28,277 nt of DNA from an uncultured Clostridia bacterium (GCA_947599995.1 CANQFW010000008.1:1-28277); one strand, 5' to 3'. Positions 8,896-17,557 are shown, numbered from the stretch's first letter. The notes: generated by a model from the letters alone, not told the origin. Program-made: numbers and translations.

Positions 8896-8943
8896 TACTC
8901 TACTGTTTAGGTTAATAAAAAAGTAAAAGGAAGGGATTTTAAT

Positions 8944-10128
8944 ATGAAAAATAAAATAGTACCAATTACCGTACTTACAGGGTATTTGGGAGCAGGAAAG
9001 ACAACTTTAATGAATCATATATTAACAAACCAAGAAGGATATAAAGTTGCTGTTATAGTAAATGATATAGGAGAGATTAATATAGATGAAAAATTAATAA
9101 AAGATGGAGGATTTATTAAAGAAGAAGACAAAGGGAATGTAGTACCATTGTCAAATGGATGCATATGTTGTACTTTAAAGGCAGATTTAATGAATCAAAT
9201 TGTAGATATAATTAAAACAAGAAAATTTGATTATATTCTAATTGAAGCCAGTGGAATATGTGAACCAATGCCAATAGCACAAACAATAACTGTTTTATCA
9301 GATTCAACAATGCAATATGGTCTTCCAAAAATATGCAGGTTAGATAATGTTGTAACAGTTGTAGATGCACTTAGATTAGCTACTGAATTTGGTTGTGGAG
9401 ATGATTTGGTAGCAGAAGACATAGATGATGAGGATTTAGCAAGTCTTTTAATACAACAAATAGAATTTTGTAACGTAATAGTTCTTAACAAAATTGATGA
9501 AGTATCTAAAGAAGAACTAGCAAAGGTAAAACAAATTATAAAAAAATTACAACCTACTGCAAAGATAATAGAAACTAATTATTCAAATGTTGATGTTGGC
9601 GAAATAATAAATACTAATAATTTTAATTTTGATGAAGTTGCAACATCTGCAGGGTGGATTAAAGAGTTAGAAAAAGAAGAAATGGAAAATGAAGAAGATA
9701 GTGATGAACATGAAGATGATGATCATAATCATCACCATGAACATCATCATGATGAAGGAGAAGCTGAAGAATATGGAATATCCACATTTGTATATACTTC
9801 AAGAAGACCAATAGATGAAAAAAAATTTAAAGATTTTGTAGAAAAGTTACCTAGAAATGTTATTAGATGTAAAGGTTTGGTATGGTTTACTGACGATGAC
9901 GAAATGTCATACATTTTTGAGCAAGCAGGAAAACAATCCTCAATTTCTGAAGCTGGATATTGGCTTGCAACAGCACCAAAAAATGAATTAGATGAAATGA
10001 TAAAAAAAGATCCATCAATTTTAGAAGGTTGGGATGATGAAGTTGGAGACAGAATAATAAAATTGGTATTTATTGGTCAAAAAATGGATAAGGAAAAGAT
10101 AATTGAGAATTTAAGGAAATGTGAATAG
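8944..10128 (+). CDS. CobW/COG0523-family metal-handling GTPase
   Basis: This 394-residue G3E GTPase belongs to the family that delivers or traffics metals such as zinc or cobalt. The Walker A motif GYLGAGKT is at 13-20 and the metal-binding CxCC motif (GCICC, Cys73/75/76) is intact. EASGIC and NKID complete the GTPase core. A His/Asp/Glu-rich loop at about 250-275 contains a run of eight His in ten residues. The C-terminal CobW_C domain follows, from ISTFVYTSRRPID to the end. The combination suggests zinc handling (YciC/ZigA-like) rather than cobalamin synthesis, since no cobalamin gene is nearby. I see no clear Zur box. The stem-loop at 8865-8895 lies in its leader. Confidence 0.9.
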   Translation: MKNKIVPITVLTGYLGAGKTTLMNHILTNQEGYKVAVIVNDIGEINIDEKLIKDGGFIKEEDKGNVVPLSNGCICCTLKADLMNQIVDIIKTRKFDYILIEASGICEPMPIAQTITVLSDSTMQYGLPKICRLDNVVTVVDALRLATEFGCGDDLVAEDIDDEDLASLLIQQIEFCNVIVLNKIDEVSKEELAKVKQIIKKLQPTAKIIETNYSNVDVGEIINTNNFNFDEVATSAGWIKELEKEEMENEEDSDEHEDDDHNHHHEHHHDEGEAEEYGISTFVYTSRRPIDEKKFKDFVEKLPRNVIRCKGLVWFTDDDEMSYIFEQAGKQSSISEAGYWLATAPKNELDEMIKKDPSILEGWDDEVGDRIIKLVFIGQKMDKEKIIENLRKCE

Positions 10129-10167
10129 ATAACATGGTAAAATACAATATGTAACTTACTTGCGAAT

Positions 10168-10211
10168 GTAATAAAAATGTAATATTTATGTAATGAAAAA
10201 GTAATATAAAA
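10168..10211. repeat. Four 11-bp phased GTAAT direct repeats
   Basis: GTAAT begins at 10168, 10179, 10190 and 10201, exactly 11 bases apart, each followed by an A/T-rich half. The array ends about 15 bases before the -35 element at 10226. The spacing resembles direct-repeat sites bound by OmpR/PhoB-type response regulators. Confidence 0.6.
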
Positions 10212-10225
10212 AATAAAAAAATCTA

Positions 10226-10254
10226 TTGATAAAAATTGTAAAGTGTAGTATAAA
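10226..10254 (+). promoter_or_regulatory. Sigma-A-like promoter for the 128-residue protein
   Basis: TTGATA at 10226-10231 and TATAAA at 10249-10254 have an ideal 17-base spacer. An AAAGGAGG site follows just before the ATG at 10297. Confidence 0.6.
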
Positions 10255-10296
10255 ATAAATAAGTATTTTTAATAAAATACAAAGGAGGAAAAGATA

Positions 10297-10683
10297 ATGA
10301 TAGAACTAGGAAGAGATGGAGAAAAATCGAACGTGTTTGGTGGAGTTAGCTACGAAGGAAATGATAGTACATCTTATTTTGACAATGGAGTAAACGGAGT
10401 AGGTGAACAATTCAACAAAGTAAATACGAACCAGGATACACTTGGAAATTCTAATTTTGAAGGAAATAATTCTGAAATATTTAGACCAATTTCAGCTGAC
10501 AAAGCTATGACTAAGAAAGGATTTTGGTCAAAGGTTAAAGAATTTTTATTCCAAGAAATAGATTTAACAGCTCCAATAAAATTAGAACTTACACCATATC
10601 AACAAAAAGTTGAAAACGAGATAAATGAATTTTTACATCAAGAAATTTCTTTTAAGGGATTTTTAAATATTTTAAAGAAATAG
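10297..10683 (+). CDS. Unrecognised 128-residue protein with internal duplication
   Basis: I do not recognise this protein. It has no signal peptide or membrane segment. Residues 1-60 are Gly/Asn/Ser-rich and look disordered. Residues 65-128 are helical and charged, starting near KAMTKKGFWSKVKEF. Two similar short units, EFLFQEID and EFLHQEIS, lie 29 residues apart. The matching DNA (10540-10559 and 10627-10646) differs at 3 of 20 bases, suggesting a tandem duplication. The gene is clearly expressed-looking: promoter, phased upstream repeats and an AGGAGG ribosome binding site precede it. It is probably monocistronic. No function is assigned. Confidence 0.75.
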   Translation: MIELGRDGEKSNVFGGVSYEGNDSTSYFDNGVNGVGEQFNKVNTNQDTLGNSNFEGNNSEIFRPISADKAMTKKGFWSKVKEFLFQEIDLTAPIKLELTPYQQKVENEINEFLHQEISFKGFLNILKK

Positions 10684-10860
10684 GATTTTATGGCTTATCA
10701 CAATGGGCTAAAAGAAAGGTACCTATAATATAAGTTTTCTATATTGAACAAATGAAAAATTTATATTAGGGGTGCTTTTTATGTTTTAAAAACAATTAGT
10801 CAATATAAATTAATTAATATGGGGAACTATTAGATATTTATGAAAAATAGGGAGGATATT

Positions 10861-11553
10861 ATGATTAGAATTGGAGTTATAGCAGCAATGAACGAAGAGA
10901 TGATAGAAATAAAAAAAATAATGACAAGTATAAAACAGATAAATGTATATGAACTTAAATTTTTTGAAGGAAAGATTAATGATAAAAAAGTAATATTAGT
11001 AGAAGCAGGAATAGGAAAGGTAAATGCCGCAAGAGTAACACAAATCTTAATAGATAAATTTGAAGTAGGTAGTATTATAAATATAGGTTCAGCGGCTGCT
11101 GCAAATAATGAATTGGGCATAGGAGATATTGTAATAGGAAAAACAGTAGTACAACATGATTTTGATATAACAGCATTTGGCCACCCAAAAGGATATATAA
11201 GTAATGTAGGAATGAAAATAGAAAGTAGTCCAGAATTAATAAATAAAATGGAGAGTGTTGTAAACTCAATAAATAAAGATGAGTCAAAGATAAAGATTGG
11301 AACAATTGCATCAGGAGATATATTCTGTACAGATATTAAAATGAAACAAAAGATAAGAGAAAAATTTAAAGCTGATGCAATAGAAATGGAAGGAGCAGCC
11401 ATAGCTCAAGTTTGCAAATTATGTAATATTCCCTTTATAATAATAAGAGGAATATCAGATACACCAGATGGAAATAATAATATAACATTTGAGCAATACT
11501 TAGAAAAAGCTTCTAAAATGTGCGCAAATATATTACAAAGATTTTTGAAATAG
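10861..11553 (+). CDS. mtnN: 5'-methylthioadenosine/S-adenosylhomocysteine nucleosidase
   Basis: This 230-residue enzyme cleaves adenine from methylthioadenosine and S-adenosylhomocysteine, recycling by-products of SAM-dependent reactions. The PNP/UDP phosphorylase fold is shown by IGVIAAMNEEM with catalytic Glu12, the GIGKVNAA block, NIGSAAA, substrate motif EMEGAA at 175-180 and RGISD with catalytic Asp200. The length is normal for the family. The ATG at 10861 is preferred because GGGAGG precedes it by five bases; an upstream ATG at 10840 has no such site. It lies 59 bases before hrcA. Confidence 0.95.
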   Translation: MIRIGVIAAMNEEMIEIKKIMTSIKQINVYELKFFEGKINDKKVILVEAGIGKVNAARVTQILIDKFEVGSIINIGSAAAANNELGIGDIVIGKTVVQHDFDITAFGHPKGYISNVGMKIESSPELINKMESVVNSINKDESKIKIGTIASGDIFCTDIKMKQKIREKFKADAIEMEGAAIAQVCKLCNIPFIIIRGISDTPDGNNNITFEQYLEKASKMCANILQRFLK

Positions 11554-11571
11554 ATTTTAAGTTTTAAGTGT

Positions 11572-11585
11572 TTAACTATAGTTAA
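11572..11585. promoter_or_regulatory. 14-bp perfect palindrome before hrcA
   Basis: TTAACTATAGTTAA is a perfect palindrome, 27 bases before the hrcA start and just before a TATAAT at 11589-11594. It could be an operator. It is not the CIRCE element that HrcA normally binds. Confidence 0.35.
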
Positions 11586-11612
11586 TAATATAATGAAAGA
11601 AGGAATCAAATC

Positions 11613-12638
11613 ATGTTAGACGATAGAAAAAAGAAAGTTTTACAAGCAATAGTAGAAGAGTATATAAACACAGCAGAGCCAGTAAGTTCTAATTCAATAT
11701 CTAACAAATATGATTTAAGCTGTAGTAGTGCTACAATTAGAAATGAAATGGCCGATTTAGATAGAAACGGATATTTAGAAAAAGTTCATACATCAAGCGG
11801 AAGAGTTCCATCTGCCAAAGGATATAGGTACTATGTAGATGAACTTTTAAAAGATGATAATATAAGTTTAGAAGAAGTAAAATATATAAGTAATAAACTG
11901 GAAACTAAAGTTCATGAAATAGAGGACTTAACAAAAATTACTGCAAATACAATATCTGAAATAACACATTACACAACAGTTACAATAGGTCCAAAAGCAG
12001 ATGACCAAATAATTCAAGAGATAAAATTTGTAATGCTTGGAGAAAAAATGCTTCTTGCAATTATTATTACAGATACGGGAATGGTAAAAGAGACAATAAT
12101 AAAATTTGATGAAGATGTAAATGAAAAACAGATAGAAACCCTAAACTATGTATTTAATAATAAATTGAAAGGAGAGCCAATAAAGAAAATAGACAGACCA
12201 CTTGAAGAATATCTATTTGAAGAGATGGAAGATATGGTCAAAGTTATTAAGCCGATAATTACTCAAATAAAAAAAGTTTTATTTCAAGATTCACAAATTT
12301 ATTTAGAAGGTGCAAGGAACGAGTTAGATTTACCAGAATTTAATAGTCTTCAAGTAGCAAAGAATTTTATGAATATTCTAGACAGACGAGAGCTTATGGA
12401 GGACATGCTAAATTCTGGATTTGCTGAGGATATTAATGTTTATATTGGAGAGGAAAATGAAAAAGATGAACTTAAAGACTTTAGTGTGGTAACTTTTAGA
12501 CATAAGGTTGGAAATAAGGATATGGGAACAATTGGAATTATTGGACCAAAGAGAATGGATTATTCTAAGGTTATTTCAGTTATGAAATATATTAGTAAGA
12601 AATTGAATCAAGAGGATGAAAAGAGGTCTAAAGGATAA
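11613..12638 (+). CDS. hrcA: Heat-inducible transcription repressor HrcA
   Basis: This 341-residue repressor binds CIRCE operators of chaperone genes and is kept active by GroEL in relatives. The N-terminal winged helix carries YINTAEPVSS and the strongly conserved block SSATIRNEMADLDRNGYL, followed by HTSSGRVPSAKGYRYYVD. A GAF-like middle domain and a C-terminal segment ending GIIGPKRMDYSKVI are typical. The length matches the family. It is unusual that grpE, dnaK and dnaJ do not follow, and no CIRCE repeat is visible in the window. The start is supported by GAAAGAAGGA. Confidence 0.96.
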   Translation: MLDDRKKKVLQAIVEEYINTAEPVSSNSISNKYDLSCSSATIRNEMADLDRNGYLEKVHTSSGRVPSAKGYRYYVDELLKDDNISLEEVKYISNKLETKVHEIEDLTKITANTISEITHYTTVTIGPKADDQIIQEIKFVMLGEKMLLAIIITDTGMVKETIIKFDEDVNEKQIETLNYVFNNKLKGEPIKKIDRPLEEYLFEEMEDMVKVIKPIITQIKKVLFQDSQIYLEGARNELDLPEFNSLQVAKNFMNILDRRELMEDMLNSGFAEDINVYIGEENEKDELKDFSVVTFRHKVGNKDMGTIGIIGPKRMDYSKVISVMKYISKKLNQEDEKRSKG

Positions 12639-12800
12639 GAAATAATTACAATTTTTGCCATGCAGATTTTATTAAGATATAATAAGATTAAAAATGACAA
12701 AAAATTTCAAAAAAACTCTTTACTTTTTAAATTCATTTGTATAAAATGTAATATAATAAAAAATAATAACAGAAGAAGACAAAAAGAAGGGAGAAAAAAG

Positions 12801-14084
12801 ATGAAAATCTTAATGTTGACATGGGAATATCCACCAAGAGTAGTAGGAGGAATAGCAAGAGTTGTAAATGATTTGTCTAAAAGACTTATAAAGGATGGAC
12901 ATGATGTAACAGTTGTAACTTACAGAGACCAAGATGCACCATATTATGAATTAGATAAAGGAGTAAAAGTATATAGAGTTGATAATTTTATGATAAATCC
13001 AAATAATTTTATCGATTGGGTAATGCAAATGAATTTTAATATGGTTGCAAAGGCTGCAGAAATAATAACAAAGGAAGGAAATTTTGACGTAATACATGCA
13101 CATGATTGGCTTGTTGCATATGCTGCAAAAACATTAAAACAAGCATATAGTTTGCCTATAGTTTCAACGATACATGCTACAGAAGCAGGTAGAAACAGTG
13201 GTATTAGAGATAATGTGCAAAAGTATATAAATGATACAGAATGGATGTTAACATATGAGTCAACAGAAGTTATAGTTAATAGTAATTACATGAAAAATGA
13301 ATTACAGAGGCTATTTGGCTTACCTTTTGAAAAAATAAACGTTATTCCAAATGGAGTAAATTTAACAAATTACTCAGGAATTGAAAGAGATTATGACTTC
13401 AGAAGAAGATATGCCATGGATAATGAAAAAATGATTTTATTCATGGGAAGACTTGTATATGAAAAAGGAGTTCAATATTTAATTGGAGCAATGCCTAAAA
13501 TTTTAGAACATTATCATGACGCAAAGCTTGTAATTGCAGGAAAGGGTGGAATGATAGACGAACTAAAAGAAGAAGTATGTGCTTTAGGATTAAGAGATAA
13601 GGTATGCTTTGCAGGATATATGAATGGAAAGGATGTTGGAAAAATGTACAAAGCTGCTGATATTTCAGTCTTTCCAAGCACATATGAACCATTTGGAATA
13701 GTAGCACTAGAGGCTATGCTTGCAGAAGTCCCAGTAGTTGTTTCAGATATAGGGGGACTAAATGAAATAGTTGATCACAGAGAAACTGGAATGAAAACTT
13801 ATGCTGGAAATAGTAATTCGATTGCGGATTCTATATTAGAACTTTTATTTGATCCTCAATTATGTGCAAATATTACAAAAAAGGCTAAGGCAAAAGTAAG
13901 GAACACATATAATTGGAATAAAATTGCTCAAGATACACACTTTACTTATCAAAAGGCCATTTGTGAGACTATGGCAGATAAACAACGTAAACAGATAGAG
14001 CAAGAAAAAGCACAAAAGGTAAAAAAGACAAAAGGAGAGTTAACAAACTTGCTTACATTTAGAAAAAATCAAGCGTACGCATGA
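12801..14084 (+). CDS. GT4-family glycosyltransferase (glycogen synthase-like)
   Basis: This 427-residue GT-B enzyme resembles family-4 retaining transferases annotated as glycogen/starch synthase or sucrose-type transferases. The N-terminal acceptor domain has LTWEYPPRVVGGIARVV and VIHAHDWL. The donor domain has the VIPNGV turn, FMGRLVYEKG, and the EPFGIVALEAM block containing the E-x7-E nucleotide-sugar motif. The C-terminal tail is Lys/Gln-rich. The donor sugar cannot be decided from the sequence. The frame is open upstream to 12660, but AAGAAGGGAG immediately precedes the ATG at 12801 and the family N-terminus starts there. Confidence 0.9.
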   Translation: MKILMLTWEYPPRVVGGIARVVNDLSKRLIKDGHDVTVVTYRDQDAPYYELDKGVKVYRVDNFMINPNNFIDWVMQMNFNMVAKAAEIITKEGNFDVIHAHDWLVAYAAKTLKQAYSLPIVSTIHATEAGRNSGIRDNVQKYINDTEWMLTYESTEVIVNSNYMKNELQRLFGLPFEKINVIPNGVNLTNYSGIERDYDFRRRYAMDNEKMILFMGRLVYEKGVQYLIGAMPKILEHYHDAKLVIAGKGGMIDELKEEVCALGLRDKVCFAGYMNGKDVGKMYKAADISVFPSTYEPFGIVALEAMLAEVPVVVSDIGGLNEIVDHRETGMKTYAGNSNSIADSILELLFDPQLCANITKKAKAKVRNTYNWNKIAQDTHFTYQKAICETMADKQRKQIEQEKAQKVKKTKGELTNLLTFRKNQAYA

Positions 14085-14119
14085 TGTAAAAAAAGTCTGA
14101 CAGGAAGGGAGAAAGCATT

Positions 14120-14833
14120 ATGTCTATTTATGTTATTGCGGACTTACACCTATCATTTAATGAACCGAAACCTATGAATATTTTCGGAAGTAATTGGGAA
14201 AATCATGAAGAGAAGATAAAGCACGATTGGCTTGAAAAAGTAAAGGATGTAGACACCGTATTGCTACTTGGTGATTTCTCTTGGGCAATGCATTTAAGAG
14301 ATACTTTAAAAGATTTTGAATACCTAAATTCTCTTCCTGGAAAAAAAATAATTCTTAAAGGAAATCATGATTATTGGTGGACTACTAAAGCTAGTATGGA
14401 AAATTTTTTAATACAAAATAATATAAAAAATATTGAGTTTTTACAAAATAACAGTATAGAGGTTGAAAATAAAATTGTGTGTGGAACTAGAGGCTGGACA
14501 CTTGCTAATACAGAAACTGAAAATAGTAGCAAGATGATAAATAGAGAGTGCATAAGATTGGAACTTTCAATTCAGGATGCTCTTTCCAAGCGCAAGGCCG
14601 GACAGGAGATAATTGTGTGTATGCACTATCCACCAATAGTTAGGGCTAATCTAATTGATAATGAGATGACAGATTTTATAAGAGTGATGAAAAAGTATGA
14701 TATTAGGAGGTGCCTTTATGGGCATCTTCATGGCACTTCTATTAATGATGCCGTTAAAGGTGACATTTTTGGTGTAAACTTAGAATTGGTTAGTGCTGAT
14801 GGGTTAGATTTTAGGCTTTTAAAGTTAGAATAG
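14120..14833 (+). CDS. Calcineurin-like metallophosphoesterase
   Basis: This 237-residue cytoplasmic protein has the full set of two-metal phosphoesterase motifs: DLH (Asp8, His10), LGDFSW (Asp52), GNHD (82-84), MHYPP and GHLHG (His202, His204). It resembles the COG1768 group of predicted phosphohydrolases, whose substrate is not established. The gene starts 35 bases after the glycosyltransferase with AGGAAGGGAG before the ATG, and runs on to recG 32 bases later, so the three are probably cotranscribed. Confidence 0.9.
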   Translation: MSIYVIADLHLSFNEPKPMNIFGSNWENHEEKIKHDWLEKVKDVDTVLLLGDFSWAMHLRDTLKDFEYLNSLPGKKIILKGNHDYWWTTKASMENFLIQNNIKNIEFLQNNSIEVENKIVCGTRGWTLANTETENSSKMINRECIRLELSIQDALSKRKAGQEIIVCMHYPPIVRANLIDNEMTDFIRVMKKYDIRRCLYGHLHGTSINDAVKGDIFGVNLELVSADGLDFRLLKLE

Positions 14834-14865
14834 TATTATAAATATTATAGAAAGTAAGAATAATA

Positions 14866-16912
14866 ATGGTTGATTTAAATAAAGATGTTAAATATATAAA
14901 AAATGTTGGACCTAATAGGGTGAAAATCTTAAATAAACTAAATATATTTACTCTGAAGGACTTGATTACATATTTCCCGAGAAATCATGAGGACAGAAGC
15001 ATTCCAAAAAGAATTGCCGATTGTATTGACGGAGAAGAGGTACTGATTAAGGGAACGGCTGTATCTAAAGTAGTTGAAACAAGAGTTAGGAAGCTTTCGA
15101 TTTATAAATTGGTTGTAAGAGATGCGAGTGAAGTTTGTACAATTACTTGGTTTAATCAAAAATATTTAAAGAATATTTTTAAGGTAGGACATACATATAA
15201 CTTTTTTGGAAAGATAGAAACAAAGCTTGGAAGATACGAAATGAAGTCTCCTGTATTTGACGAAGAGCGGGATTAAAAAAAATACAGGAAAAATAATTCC
15301 TATATATCCATTATCAGCTGGGATTTCACAAAATGTAATTAGAAAGATTATACAAAACGGTACAGATGAGGTTTATGGCAATTTAGAAGAAAATATTCCG
15401 GAATATATAATAAAAAGATATAATTTGATGGGAATAAATGATGCTATTAAAAATATACATTTTCCAAATAATAATGCAGCCTTTCTTAAAGCAAGGTATA
15501 GACTTGTTTTTGAGGAATTATTGGGGCTGCAATTAGCCTTATTACGTATAAGAGAAGGTAATTTGGAAGAAAAAAATGGAATTCAGTTTAGTAAAGATGT
15601 AAAGATGTCAGATGTCATAAATGAATTACCTTTTAAATTAACAAGAGCTCAATTAAGGGTTTTAGAAGAAATAGATAATAATATGGAATCAAAAAAGACA
15701 ATGAATAGGCTTCTTCAAGGTGATGTTGGCTCAGGAAAAACTGTTGTTAGTATAATTTCGGCATATAAAGCTGTAAAAAGTGGTTATCAAGTTGCAATAA
15801 TGGCTCCAACGGCAATACTCGCTGATCAGCACTTCAAGAATTTTCAAAATATTCTAAATAAATTTGGTATTAGGTGTGAACTTTTAGTTTCTGCAATAAC
15901 TAAAAAGAAGAAGCAAGAAATATTAGAAAGGTTAGGAAATGGAAATATTGATATTTTAATTGGTACTCATTCTTTACTTGAAGACAATGTAGTGTTTAAG
16001 AACTTGGGATTGATTGTAACTGATGAGCAGCATAGATTTGGTGTAAAACAAAGATCAAAATTAAATTCAAAAGGGACTAATCCAGATGTAATAGTAATGT
16101 CTGCGACTCCAATTCCTAGAACCCTTGCGTTAATTTTATATGGAGATTTGGATATTTCAATAATAGATGAGCTACCACCAAATAGAAAGAAAATAGATAC
16201 TTTTGCAGTAACGAAAGAGCTTGAAGACAGACTAAATGGATTTGTAAAAAAACAAATAGATCAGGGACGACAAGCTTATATAGTTTGCCCTTTGGTCGAA
16301 GAGAATGAAGAAATGGATTTAAAATCTGTAATACAGCTTACCGAAAAATATAAAAATGAAACTTTTAGAAGTTATACAGTTGAATATTTACATGGTAAAA
16401 TGAAAAACAAAGAAAAAGATGAAATAATGGATAAATTTAAAAATGGCGAGATTGATATACTTGTTTCAACAACAGTAATAGAAGTAGGTGTGGATGTGCC
16501 AAATGCAAACATAATGGTTGTAGAAAATGCAGAAAGATTTGGTTTAGCACAGCTTCATCAGCTAAGAGGGAGAGTTGGAAGAGGCGAATATAAGTCTTAC
16601 TGTGTATTAAAATACGAAGGTAAAGGAAAGACTGTAAGGGAAAGAATGAAGGTTATGTGTGATACGAATGATGGATTTGTGATATCTGAAAAAGATTTAG
16701 AGCTTAGAGGATCAGGGGATTTTTTTGGGACTGCTCAACATGGTATACCAGAAATGAAAATTGCAAATCTTTTTCAAGATATGAGTGTGCTAAAAGAGGT
16801 ACAGAAATTAGCTAATGAGATAATTACAGAAGATCCTTTAATGAGAAAAGAAAGTAATACTAAATTAAATAATCTTATAAAAGAAAAATTTGAGGGAAGA
16901 ATAGAAATCTAG
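14866..16912 (+). CDS. recG: ATP-dependent DNA helicase RecG, with +1 shift at CGG
   Basis: RecG reverses stalled replication forks and branch-migrates junctions. Frame 0 encodes residues 1-134 (wedge domain part) and then reads CGG GAT TAA at 15268-15276. The rest continues in the +1 frame from the GGG at 15269 to 16912. Joining them gives 681 residues, the usual RecG length, with FDEE running into a glycine and then IKKNTGK. The joined protein has Walker A GDVGSGKT at about 285-292, DEQHRFGV at about 386, SATPIPRT, and QLRGRVGRG. No catalytic motif is damaged, which argues against decay. The 8-A run just downstream cannot explain the break because the in-frame stop precedes it. Standard annotation would split this gene at about 15276. 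Confidence 0.93.
15265..15276 (+). other. Putative +1 frameshift site CGG-G in recG
   Basis: The reading is GAG, then CGG (15268-15270), then GAT TAA. Dropping one base at the CGG gives GGG ATT AAA and restores RecG homology. CGG is codon 135, and the frame-0 stop is two codons later. The upstream codon GAG would not re-pair after a +1 slip, so classical P-site slippage is not supported. Confidence 0.75.
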
Positions 16913-16930
16913 GAGAAAGAAAGGAGGAAC

Positions 16931-16957
16931 ATGTTAGCTATGTATTTGCTAGCGTGA
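16931..16957 (+). CDS. Possible 8-codon leader ORF
   Basis: An AAGGAGG at 16921-16926 sits five bases before an ATG at 16931. The ORF encodes MLAMYLLA and ends with TGA at 16955-16957, seven bases before the ATG of the next gene, which has no ribosome binding site of its own. Translational coupling is a plausible role. The ORF is too short to judge by codon use. Confidence 0.35.
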   Translation: MLAMYLLA

Positions 16958-16963
16958 AATAGA

Positions 16964-17155
16964 ATGGCTGGTGTGGTTTTTAAATTGATAGGCTTACTAA
17001 TAGTTTTAGGAGGAGTAATTTGTATTTATGATGCTAGAGTAATAACTATAAATTGGTTTAATTATGGTGATCAAAATGAGGCTACATCTGGGATTAAAAT
17101 TTTAGGAGTAATTATGTCTGTTATTGGCGCTTTAATTATTTATTGGACCATATAG
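16964..17155 (+). CDS. Small two-helix membrane protein
   Basis: This 63-residue protein has two hydrophobic helices (about 4-23 and 43-61) joined by a polar loop with INWFNYGDQNEATSG. I do not recognise a characterised family; proteins of this size and layout are common as hypothetical genes in Clostridia. The ATG at 16964 lacks a Shine-Dalgarno site, and the strong one at 16921-16926 serves the short ORF before it. The gene follows recG by 51 bases and precedes the T-box leader. Confidence 0.65.
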   Translation: MAGVVFKLIGLLIVLGGVICIYDARVITINWFNYGDQNEATSGIKILGVIMSVIGALIIYWTI

Positions 17156-17201
17156 TTTCTGCTAACTAGTAATACTATTTTAGAAAAATATGAGGAAAAT
17201 A

Positions 17202-17233
17202 TTGAAAAAAATATAAATGTATGTTAATATAAT
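17202..17233 (+). promoter_or_regulatory. Probable promoter for the pheST transcript
   Basis: TTGAAA at 17202-17207 and TATAAT at 17228-17233 are 20 bases apart, longer than ideal. They lie directly before the T-box leader, so transcription would begin near 17240. Confidence 0.4.
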
Positions 17234-17239
17234 ACTAAA

Positions 17240-17520
17240 TTCAAAGAAAAAGCAAAGTAGTTATATTAGGATTTTATTACAGAGAAAATGGTCATAGGCT
17301 GGAAGCCATTATAAAAAATATGATGAAATTTCACTTTTGAGAACTCTTTTTGAAAAATATAAAAGTAGAAAGGAGCGGTTTGCACCGTTAAATGCTTAAA
17401 TAAGGTTAATTAAAAGGCATTATTTGAAAAGTAAATGTCTTAATTAATAAATTTAGGTGGTACCACGAAAGTTCATTTCGTCCTAATGACAGGATGAAGT
17501 GATCTTTTTATTTTTTTGAT
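17240..17520 (+). promoter_or_regulatory. T-box riboswitch, phenylalanine-specific
   Basis: This leader senses uncharged tRNA-Phe and controls pheST. The stretch from 17156 to 17557 has no gene and is taken up by it. An AGAGA motif typical of stem I lies at 17281-17285. A candidate specifier TTC (Phe) is at 17330-17332, followed by A. The conserved T-box AGGTGGTACCACG is at 17455-17467. Its TGGT bulge (17458-17461) would pair with the tRNA ACCA end, consistent with the A discriminator of tRNA-Phe. The competing terminator follows at 17471-17517. Confidence 0.9.
17471..17517 (+). terminator. T-box-controlled terminator before pheS
   Basis: A 14-bp stem with one mismatch and two G-U pairs (17471-17484 with 17491-17504) encloses a 6-base loop. 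It is followed by a T-rich run (TTTTTATTTTTTT). It forms when tRNA-Phe is charged. Confidence 0.85.
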
Positions 17521-17557
17521 TTATTAAAAGTTACCAAACTGAAAGGAGTAGATAATA

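Noticed and set aside
11554..11612. CIRCE operator upstream of hrcA
   Set aside because: No TTAGCACTC/GAGTGCTAA inverted repeat is present; only an unrelated 14-bp palindrome is seen.
12660..12800. N-terminal extension of the glycosyltransferase reading frame
   Set aside because: A strong ribosome binding site and the family N-terminus both place the start at 12801. The extension is Lys/Asn-rich and looks like noncoding AT-rich sequence.
14866..16912. recG as a pseudogene or simple sequencing error
   Set aside because: All helicase motifs are intact, the joined length is normal, and the break matches the same CGGR pattern as three other sites. Error is still possible in principle, but four of four coincidences make it a poor explanation.
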